A stretch of 64,000 nt of DNA from Chitinophagaceae bacterium (lineage in GTDB: Bacteria > Bacteroidota > Bacteroidia > Chitinophagales > Chitinophagaceae). The DNA lies in the NCBI GenBank assembly GCA_019638595.1, contig JAHBTJ010000012.1:182834-246833 (forward strand), in the 5' to 3' direction. Numbering within the stretch: the first letter of the stretch is position 1; each line of letters begins with the position of its first letter. The translations under genes and the position numbers were made by a program. Below, one piece after another: positions 54,198-60,907 of the stretch. The notes beneath the pieces are model-generated. The model had not been told where the DNA came from and did not search any database. It saw nothing but the letters and a program-made list of their open reading frames with translations.

Positions 54198-54647
54198 TTA
54201 TAAAGAAACGGAATATTCTCCCTGGTTTGCTGAACTTATCAGGTTTGTAATAACGGGGATTTTTGATTCAGCATCATTATTCCTGTTTGATGCAAAATCA
54301 AAATTAGTAATCGCTTTTCTCAGGTCTTCTTCACAACCGGAAATAAGGGTGCTGATTTCCTCGCTTAAAGCTAAAATATTATTATTGATTCCTTCCACCT
54401 CATCAAGCTTACACGTGAGCTGCTGAATGGTTTGTTGTTGCTTCTCAAGCCAGCTTCTCATTGCTGTTTCGTCTTCTTCATGAGGATTGAGATATTGATG
54501 ATGAATTTCAGCAGCGGCATTATCATCCCATTGCCCGGCAAGGTCCTGCCGATAATTTTTCAACTCATTTGAAAATTGGCTTAATTGCCAAAAGCTTGTA
54601 TCACGAAAATAGTTAAGCAAGCCATTTATTGAACCGGAGTATTTCAT
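54198..54647 (-). CDS. Helical protein with W-x-D motif, last gene of the type VII-like operon
   Basis: A 149-residue, mostly helical protein of no family I recognise. Residues 30-53 read YRQDLAGQWDDNAAAEIHHQ and onward to YLNP. Trp40-Asp41-Asp42 sits at the position where the two 88-residue proteins upstream have Trp40-His-Asp42 and Tyr44-Glu-Gly46, followed by small residues and a Tyr, as in WXG100 helix-turn-helix proteins. The second half is a coiled coil (about 62-120). No signal peptide or TM is present. Its ATG follows the stop of the upstream gene with no gap, implying coupled translation. Probably a secreted or structural partner of the FtsK-like ATPase. Confidence 0.7.
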   Translation of the reverse strand: MKYSGSINGLLNYFRDTSFWQLSQFSNELKNYRQDLAGQWDDNAAAEIHHQYLNPHEEDETAMRSWLEKQQQTIQQLTCKLDEVEGINNNILALSEEISTLISGCEEDLRKAITNFDFASNRNNDAESKIPVITNLISSANQGEYSVSL

Positions 54648-55646
54648 TTACAATGAATTGGGAGTGATTGAAAATTCTTTAAGGTCGTCCACCTTCCTGT
54701 TTATTTCCTCGCTTGCCGAACTTCCATAAAACTGAACCTGCGAGGCAAGTTTGTTGGCTGCAATAAATGAGCTTTTGGAATCATCCGATAATATTTGAGC
54801 CGCTTGTATATTCGTTACGTTCCGGGTAACTAAAATTTCCTGCTCTGCATTTTTCTCCCCGGCTTTAGCCACTAATGCTTTTGCGGAGTTCAATTCTTCC
54901 AGGCTTCTTTGAGAATAATTAGCCGCCTCCCGAACTAATTGTAACCCGCTGTTGGCTGCTGTCAAAGCCTGGCTGAGCTTATGTAACGAATCCTGGCACT
55001 TTGCAATCCGGGCTTCCCATTTACGGATCTCGGCTTCAGCCTTTATCTTTTCCTGTTCCCAGTAATGATATTCCTGTCGGGCCCGCTGCATGGCACTTTC
55101 AGCAGCATTGATCTGCGACTGGTAGCCGCTGCAATTTCTATTCAAAGGCCTTCCCTGGCTATCTCTTGCATTCATGCAATTATGATACGCATTCACGGCA
55201 GACTGCCGTTCAGCATCGGCCCTGTTGTAATTTGCCTGCGCGGTATTCATTCCGCCAATCGCTTTATTACGGTAAGCCTGCCACTCCGCCAGTTTTTGTT
55301 GCGCAACGTTCAACTCGCTCTCCCAATATGATATTGACTGGTTAACTGCAACCTGAATGCGTTGAAATTTAGTTTCATTATCATTGATCCTTGCAATTAA
55401 ATCATTTGTTTTTCCAAGGAGGTGGACCGTTTCATTTTCCCAATACCGGATTTTACTTTCATCGCTCGTCTTAACATCAGCAGTATGATTGGTATCAAAA
55501 GTTGCCTGGTTTGTTTGGTCGGAGGAGGCATTTTTTAACTGCTCCGCATCATCAATGGTATAGGAGATCCGATGATTCAAATTCCTGACCTTGTGTGAAA
55601 GCTCGTCGAGCAGCGGATATAAAATGTCCGGATTATTTATTGGCAT
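54648..55646 (-). CDS. Long coiled-coil protein of the type VII-like operon
   Basis: A 332-residue hydrophilic protein with no signal peptide or TM and no family that I recognise. It is helical almost throughout, with long heptad regions at about 65-150 and 180-260. A distinctive feature is regularly spaced Tyr-Trp or Glu-Trp units (RYWENE, SYWESEL, LAEWQAY, YHYWEQE, RKWEARI). Two cysteines in NCMNAR and NRNCSG lie between the two coiled coils. The length and composition suggest a rod, a scaffold or an LXG-like secreted substrate. It sits 5 bases after the 88-residue gene and directly before the last gene. Confidence 0.72.
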   Translation of the reverse strand: MPINNPDILYPLLDELSHKVRNLNHRISYTIDDAEQLKNASSDQTNQATFDTNHTADVKTSDESKIRYWENETVHLLGKTNDLIARINDNETKFQRIQVAVNQSISYWESELNVAQQKLAEWQAYRNKAIGGMNTAQANYNRADAERQSAVNAYHNCMNARDSQGRPLNRNCSGYQSQINAAESAMQRARQEYHYWEQEKIKAEAEIRKWEARIAKCQDSLHKLSQALTAANSGLQLVREAANYSQRSLEELNSAKALVAKAGEKNAEQEILVTRNVTNIQAAQILSDDSKSSFIAANKLASQVQFYGSSASEEINRKVDDLKEFSITPNSL

Positions 55647-55651
55647 ATTCT

Positions 55652-55918
55652 TTACTTTTCTTGTTCAAGCCATGCAACCCTTTCCTGCAAAAACCGGATC
55701 AACAGGGTGGTTTCACGAATGTACTCCTGAAACCATTGCGCTGTTGCCAGCCAGGAATTTTTAAAAGCCTCTGCCGCGTGCCCTTCATAAGCCTGGTTAA
55801 CGGATGTGAATATTTCTGACAGGTTTTTGAAATCCTCATTCAACATTTGATTGTGCATTGTCAGGCTCCCAATGTAGTCATTCAATCCATTTCGCAGTAA
55901 ATCAATATTAGTTCCCAT
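55652..55918 (-). CDS. WXG100-like small helical protein (YEG form)
   Basis: An 88-residue protein predicted as a helical hairpin. The turn has Tyr44-Glu45-Gly46 in VNQAYEGHAAEAFKNSW, the place where WXG100 proteins have Trp-x-Gly followed by AA..F..W. The second helix ends LIRFLQERVAWLEQEK. This is the length and layout of ESAT-6-like substrates, with Tyr replacing Trp. Its gene overlaps the 3' end of the preceding 88-residue gene by 11 bases, and an AGGAGGT lies 7 bases before its ATG. Classification rests on pattern only. Confidence 0.72.
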   Translation of the reverse strand: MGTNIDLLRNGLNDYIGSLTMHNQMLNEDFKNLSEIFTSVNQAYEGHAAEAFKNSWLATAQWFQEYIRETTLLIRFLQERVAWLEQEK

Positions 55919-56174
55919 ATAAGTACCTCCTGAGTATGGAAGTTTTATGAATCAGTATATCTGTATAGTTATCGCCTTCAAAATTCACATACTGCTTCAT
56001 CTTTTCATCTAAACTTACCCAGTGCATATCATACTCGTTCCTCATACTGTCATGCCAGTGTGGATTTACTTTTTCATGATTTTTGTGCAAATCCTTAAAA
56101 GAAGATTTGAGCTTATCATTGAAGCTTTCCAGTTCTTTTTGGAACAGTTGCAAACTGTTAAATACTTCATCCAT
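55908..56174 (-). CDS. WXG100-like small helical protein (W-x-D form)
   Basis: Also 88 residues, predicted as a helical hairpin. The first helix (about residues 3-34) is charged. The turn reads VNPHWHDSMRNEYDMHW, with Trp40-x-Asp42 in place of Trp-x-Gly and Tyr48 and Trp52 on the following helix. The second helix ends with ILRRYLYGN. It overlaps the ATPase stop by 8 bases upstream and the next gene by 11 downstream. Two paralogous small helical proteins beside one ATPase are reminiscent of the EsxA/EsxB pair, which forms a heterodimer. Confidence 0.72.
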   Translation of the reverse strand: MDEVFNSLQLFQKELESFNDKLKSSFKDLHKNHEKVNPHWHDSMRNEYDMHWVSLDEKMKQYVNFEGDNYTDILIHKTSILRRYLYGN

Positions 56175-59040
56175 TCGTGCTGCTTTGTACTATTTCCTGA
56201 ATAAAATTGTCTGAAATCCCTTTGCTGACTATATAGGGCTTGAAAGTGGCAACCTTGTTGCTTCCAATATCTATATAAAATCCTGCAATAGGCTTTGTTC
56301 CATGCTGCTGAAGCCTGGAAGCATCTCTTCGCCTGACTAGATCGAAGGCGTCCTGTTCAGACATTTGCAGGGCAACCCTGTGTCTGAAGAATTCCAGGTT
56401 TTTCCTGTTTATTACATTATACATGGGCATAACGCCTTCAAAGCTTAAAAAGCTGTGAATACCTAATGAGGGTCCTTCAACAATAATTTGTCTTAACAGT
56501 TTGCCTGTGTCTGATTCTTCAAGGGTTCCGTATTTATTCAACTGCAAATTCAGGCTGTCTATCCTGTCAAGATCTGATGCAACAAAGATGATCGTTGTAA
56601 GATGATGTCTCTCATCTTCCGCCACCAGTTTCCTTTGGATAATTTCCCTGCTCAAAATATTCAGCATCTCTGCAATTTCATCCGTTCTTGAAGCAAACTT
56701 ACTCGTATAGCTTTTGGGCTCGATGATTTGCCGGGCAGCATTCAGCAAAGTATTGCTCCAGGGAGTTCCGGGAATGCTTTTGTCGGCTATATAAAATTCG
56801 ACTTCAGATTTCCCCGCGTTAAGAACCGCACTTGAAAGCACGCTGAACAGCATACCGTATCTTGCATCATTGTTATCCCCGATTATCAGCACATTTTCTC
56901 TTTGCCTTCGTCTTGTAATGATATTAGCATGTCCTCTTACATTAAATTCCTGCCCCAGCCAGTATACAAAAGGTGTTTCGCCGGAAAACCAACCAATCTC
57001 GCCAAGCCCCCCATTGTATATCTCTTTCCTGGCAAATTCCTCCATTTCCTTTTTTGTAATGCTTTTTTCAGATTTCAGCAGGTAACCAAATTGAGGATTG
57101 TCTGACAAAAACGGTTGCTCAACTCCATTAAAAATATTGGTTGTCATGAGTTCAACAGGTATATTTAATTGAACCGCCCTGGAAATCATTTCATCAATCG
57201 CCTGGAGCCTGTCTTCCTTTTTTATCAGCGCTACCTTACCCAATTTATTATATCCATCATCGCCGCTCTGGTCATTCACTACCACTTTTCCCGGCAAATC
57301 ACAATTAGCTAAAAACTCTTTTCCTTCCTTTCCAAACTCGGTTAATGCCTGCCTGTCGGCCAATGACAGTTTCATTGCAATACGCATATGTATGTTACCA
57401 AATATTGCAGACTGATGCATCATATTTACGGTTCCGAATCTCTGGGAGCCCAAAAGCATATGAATACCCGCGCTTCTTCCTTCTTCGGAGATCCGGCGTA
57501 AATAATTCGATGCTTCACCCAGGTTATCACCTTCAAAAAGTTCCTGGTACTCATCTACAATTAACAATATCCGTGGCAGGATTTTAGCTTTGCCGGCTTT
57601 CTTTCTAAAATTTTCATAATTGTCGACAGAATATTGCTCTTTGAACATTTCATTTCTTCTTTCAATTTCTTCCGTCAGGTCTTTTAAAATACTCCGGGAC
57701 AGGCTTGAAAGAGATTTAAGCGAAACAAACTCGGCATGAGGAAGTTTTTTATAGTCCTGGAACTCCACTCCGTCTTTACCGTCAATCAGGTACAGGGCAA
57801 CTTCTTCGGGACTGTATTTGGAAGCGAGCCCTAAAATAAGCGCATGATAGAAGTTTGACTTACCGGAACCGGGCATACCGGCAAGAATGCCGTGCACGCA
57901 TTGCCTGCTTCCTTCATTGTGTTTTCTGCCAAACCAAATATTAAGCGGTGTTTTACTGCCGCTTACCCCTACATTTGCTTCAATAAATTCGATTGCCGAG
58001 TCCTCCCATTGCCCGGTTGATTTAATGGCATTCCAATCAATCGGGTTTTCTTTGGGAATACTGTCCCTGATTTTTTTAATAACAAATTCAACCACTTCAT
58101 CCGCCGGCTTTTCGTCTAATGCCCAATCAAGTGAAATCGAATCTTCATCGTTTTCTAAACTCCAGTAGAAACCACCGGAATCAGTTGCTATTTTAACAGC
58201 ATTTGATACTGTTTCTATATTTATATCTCTCGGAAGCTCTTCATCCACATTGTGATGAATAAGAACATATTTACCCGCTATAGGGCCCTGGTCGGCAATT
58301 TTCAGCAATCTTTCAATAACCCGCCTGTCATAATCTTTTGGAAAGTTAGCGGCAAAAATAATTTCAAACTTCTCATTGATAAGGATGGTATCAGCAATCG
58401 TATCAAACATCTTATCTTCCGATAAGCCATACGTTTGATTGATCCGCATTATATCTTTTCCTACATCTTCAAGCAGCCTGAACAAATCGCCTGAATCAAG
58501 CCGTGTGTTCAACTGCTTGGCTATTGGAAAAGCCTGCCCGAAACCAGATGGATCAATGAACGTAAAAGTAACATTGTGCAAAAGCCTTGCATATATCCTC
58601 AATGCCAAAGATTGAAAAAAAGCATACACAAGCCTGGAGTCCTTTTTGCCGCTTTCAACAAAATAGCTTCTACGGTTGCCAAAGAAGCGGATGATAGAAG
58701 CTGCGGAGAAGGGTAAACTGATAGAAGGATTTTGCTCTACCAACCTCCCGAAATAAAGAAAACTTGTTATGTCAGCCTCTTTGGGATTCCAATCTTTCCA
58801 GTGATCAGGGTTCCAGCCCCGGATATTATACGGAAGTGAAAGGTCTGATACATTGTTTGATTGATTGGCATTTTCAAAAAGCTCTTTATTGAACGCCTCA
58901 TGAATAGAGGTTAAAAGGTCGCCTCTCTGTTCTTCAATTGTTTTCCATAAAGCTGATTCCTGGTCCTGCAATTGAGCAAACTTCTTTTTTCCTTCACTTA
59001 TTTGAGCTTGAAGGGATTTAATCTTTCCATTAAAAAACAT
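56167..59040 (-). CDS. FtsK/SpoIIIE-family ATPase, EccC/EssC-like
   Basis: A 957-residue cytoplasmic multi-domain ATPase. Residues 1-60 form a coiled coil. A region at about 140-300 has the fold signature of an inactive first ATPase domain (EIIFAANFPKDYDRRVIERL and GPIAGKYVLIHHN). The second domain (about 365-620) is intact: Walker A GMPGSGKS (388-395), then ALYLIDGKDGVEFQDYKKLP, Walker B ILLIVDEYQ (Asp496-Glu497), and LGSQRFGT. A third domain (about 695-930) has a degenerate P-loop (GDNNDARYGM, no Lys) and FFRHRVALQMSEQDAFDL near the end. Three stacked FtsK-type domains are the EccC/EssC design. No TM helix is present, unlike EccC/EssC; the next gene upstream may supply the anchor. Confidence 0.85.
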   Translation of the reverse strand: MFFNGKIKSLQAQISEGKKKFAQLQDQESALWKTIEEQRGDLLTSIHEAFNKELFENANQSNNVSDLSLPYNIRGWNPDHWKDWNPKEADITSFLYFGRLVEQNPSISLPFSAASIIRFFGNRRSYFVESGKKDSRLVYAFFQSLALRIYARLLHNVTFTFIDPSGFGQAFPIAKQLNTRLDSGDLFRLLEDVGKDIMRINQTYGLSEDKMFDTIADTILINEKFEIIFAANFPKDYDRRVIERLLKIADQGPIAGKYVLIHHNVDEELPRDINIETVSNAVKIATDSGGFYWSLENDEDSISLDWALDEKPADEVVEFVIKKIRDSIPKENPIDWNAIKSTGQWEDSAIEFIEANVGVSGSKTPLNIWFGRKHNEGSRQCVHGILAGMPGSGKSNFYHALILGLASKYSPEEVALYLIDGKDGVEFQDYKKLPHAEFVSLKSLSSLSRSILKDLTEEIERRNEMFKEQYSVDNYENFRKKAGKAKILPRILLIVDEYQELFEGDNLGEASNYLRRISEEGRSAGIHMLLGSQRFGTVNMMHQSAIFGNIHMRIAMKLSLADRQALTEFGKEGKEFLANCDLPGKVVVNDQSGDDGYNKLGKVALIKKEDRLQAIDEMISRAVQLNIPVELMTTNIFNGVEQPFLSDNPQFGYLLKSEKSITKKEMEEFARKEIYNGGLGEIGWFSGETPFVYWLGQEFNVRGHANIITRRRQRENVLIIGDNNDARYGMLFSVLSSAVLNAGKSEVEFYIADKSIPGTPWSNTLLNAARQIIEPKSYTSKFASRTDEIAEMLNILSREIIQRKLVAEDERHHLTTIIFVASDLDRIDSLNLQLNKYGTLEESDTGKLLRQIIVEGPSLGIHSFLSFEGVMPMYNVINRKNLEFFRHRVALQMSEQDAFDLVRRRDASRLQQHGTKPIAGFYIDIGSNKVATFKPYIVSKGISDNFIQEIVQSSTNG

Positions 59041-59054
59041 GATGCCGGATTTAG

Positions 59055-59426
59055 TTAGTGGGTGAAATAAAAGTATGCGATTACTGCCAATCCTATTACC
59101 AGTAGCCAGGTAAGAACCGTAGAAGTAGACTTCAATGATTTAATTTGTTTTTCAATTTCTACTTCCCGGGCCTGGATATTCTTCTTTTCGCTTTGAGTGG
59201 TCACCAGCATGTTGATCGAACTATTCACTTCATTAATAGCTCTTTGTATACGCTCTGTATTTTCAAACTCCGCGGCCGGGATACTTTTTACCTGCCAGGC
59301 ATTCCCCTCCTTATGAAGGAAAGCATTTACCTTTTCTTTAGCGTTTTCCCTTCTGTTAACAATATCCGTTTGTTTTGACAGCAGATCGAGAGATTCATCT
59401 GGAATAGAAACTGAAAGATCCTGCAT
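59055..59426 (-). CDS. Tail-anchored coiled-coil protein, first gene of the type VII-like operon
   Basis: A 123-residue protein with a charged coiled-coil body (about residues 10-95, NRRENAKEKVNAFL and REVEIEKQIKSLKST) and one TM helix at the extreme C-terminus (about 101-121, TVLTWLLVIGLAVIAYFYF). This tail-anchored topology leaves the body in the cytoplasm. It lies 14 bases upstream of the soluble FtsK-like ATPase gene and may serve as its membrane anchor, since EccC and EssC carry N-terminal TMs that this ATPase lacks. I do not recognise a family. Confidence 0.7.
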   Translation of the reverse strand: MQDLSVSIPDESLDLLSKQTDIVNRRENAKEKVNAFLHKEGNAWQVKSIPAAEFENTERIQRAINEVNSSINMLVTTQSEKKNIQAREVEIEKQIKSLKSTSTVLTWLLVIGLAVIAYFYFTH

Positions 59427-59829
59427 TTTGTGTTTGTTTTAAATGATTCCGACTTTCCGGGTTATTAATTTCCTGTAATGCCATGCGGATGACAGCACTC
59501 CATCCTTCCTCCGCCATCATACCCGATAGCGTTCAGGCTAACTAAAATACTTATTTTAATAGTTGTTTCAAATTGTTTCTGCCTGGAACCGTTAACAAGC
59601 CAGGTAAGGTGGCCGGGGATGACGCCTGAAGGAGCGTTTACCGGTAGTATGAATATTATGCTTTTGCCCGGTACCGGGTATAATTACCGGCTTCCGGGGC
59701 GGAAGCCCGTTTACAACAACTTTTGGCGGAATAAGAAGCAGGAGCTAAAAATACAGGTAATGCCCCCGTACGGAAGCAGTAACAAAACGGACTGGCACAA
59801 AGGAATCAGGCAACCCTGTTTCAGCTTTG
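59427..59829. other. Upstream region of the type VII-like operon
   Basis: About 400 bases with no convincing gene. The A+T-rich stretch at 59538-59575 includes ACTAAAATACTTATTTTAAT, a near-palindrome that may be part of a promoter or operator. No clean TAnnTTTG box is seen in either orientation. An open frame on the plus strand here (59619-59954) has poor composition and is rejected. Confidence 0.4.
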
Positions 59830-60078
59830 TTACAGGAATACTATTTCGATCTCTTCGGTATAAGGTAAGAGCAAATCCGTGTCTTCAATGCAGGTATAGT
59901 AATACAGGCTTTCATCGTTCAGGCTGCGTGCTTCTTCCACGTACAAACCGTTGATATTATAAAGCACATATTCAAAACCACCTTCTGTTCTTTCGCCTAA
60001 TATAACCGAGGATTGAACAAGAAGCCGCAACTGCTGGATTTCGTGCATTGCGTAAAATTGTGTAGCGCTTAAGCACAT
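59830..60078 (-). CDS. Small hypothetical protein, LYxxxxxYVEE type
   Basis: An 82-residue protein (or 72 from the internal ATG at 60048). The pattern LLVQSSVILGERTEGGFEYV, then LYNINGLYVEEARSL and DTDLLLPYTEEIEI, resembles a very common small Bacteroidota family with a GxxLxxR...LYxLxxFYVEV layout that has no known function. It is on the same strand as the type VII-like operon but 404 bases away from it, so co-transcription is uncertain. Confidence 0.6.
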   Translation of the reverse strand: MCLSATQFYAMHEIQQLRLLVQSSVILGERTEGGFEYVLYNINGLYVEEARSLNDESLYYYTCIEDTDLLLPYTEEIEIVFL

Positions 60079-60472
60079 AGGATGTAGTTTTTATTTTGAT
60101 AATTGGATTACACAAAAGAAATATTGTTATCTTTTTAAAAAAATAGAACTCCCTGTTATTGTTTTGTAGTATAAATAACTACACAAAAGGCTGCGGCAGC
60201 GGTTTTTTTAAAAGCCTGAATAGCAGCAGAATCGGCTTTCACGGTCAGTTGATCTTCTTTATTATTATTCCCATCAACAGGTAGCCTCTATGAGGCATAA
60301 CAATCATTTATTATTTAATAACTCATTTTGGAATTGGGTCATCATCACCCTAAGATGCATTTGCGCTGAATAAGTTATGCCCATAGGCTATGTTTTACTT
60401 TCAAAAAGAAGTAAATTGCAAATACGGTATTCCGGCAGGAGTAAAGCCATGTCATATTTAAAAAAGAAAACA
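60079..60472. other. Intergenic region with a possible decayed coding remnant
   Basis: About 390 bases. Around 60160-60187 an imperfect inverted repeat TTTTGTAGT...ACTACACAAAA is seen. On the minus strand 60170-60285 there is a stop-bounded stretch of about 38 sense codons (KADSAAIQAFKKTAAAA) that looks protein-like but lacks a start, possibly the end of a decayed gene. The promoter of the DoxX-like gene should lie near 60390-60440. Confidence 0.35.
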
Positions 60473-60853
60473 ATGAAAAAAAATACTATTCTCTACTGGA
60501 TATTTACTATTTTATTTGCCGGCTTTATGATATGGTCGGGTATTCCCGGCGTAAAACCATCGGAAGATTCCATTAAGTTCATGCATGATTATCTGGGTTA
60601 TCCCGTATACTTCATCCGGTTCATAAGCATTGCAAAAATCATAGGAGGTGTAGTGCTGCTCATTCCCGGTTTGAATAAACTTAAAGAATGGGCCTATGCC
60701 GGTATGTTCTTCGACCTTGCAGGAGCTGTATTCTCGCTGGTTTCCATCAACGGAAAATTTGAACCGGGTACTTTCTTTGTTTTCTTACCTGCTATACTGG
60801 GCATACTGTCTTATTATTTCTGGAATAAAATAAAATCTCCGAAGAAATATTAA
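60473..60853 (+). CDS. DoxX-like family membrane protein
   Basis: A 126-residue protein with four TM helices: ILYWIFTILFAGFMIWSGI (about 5-24), FIRFISIAKIIGGVVLLIPG (about 47-67), WAYAGMFFDLAGAVFSLV (about 73-92) and FFVFLPAILGILSYYFW (about 103-119). The sequence and spacing match the DoxX_3 group of small integral membrane proteins. Function is unknown; relatives have been linked to redox or stress. The ATG at 60473 is used; upstream in-frame starts add a hydrophilic leader not seen in the family. Confidence 0.85.
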   Translation: MKKNTILYWIFTILFAGFMIWSGIPGVKPSEDSIKFMHDYLGYPVYFIRFISIAKIIGGVVLLIPGLNKLKEWAYAGMFFDLAGAVFSLVSINGKFEPGTFFVFLPAILGILSYYFWNKIKSPKKY

Positions 60854-60907
60854 CTACGATTGTTTTGAGCGAAGCAAAGATAATTGCGGGACGGTTAAGT
60901 GAATATC

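Noticed and set aside
59619-59954. Plus-strand 111-residue open frame
   Set aside because: It overlaps the better small minus-strand gene, has no family resemblance and odd composition.
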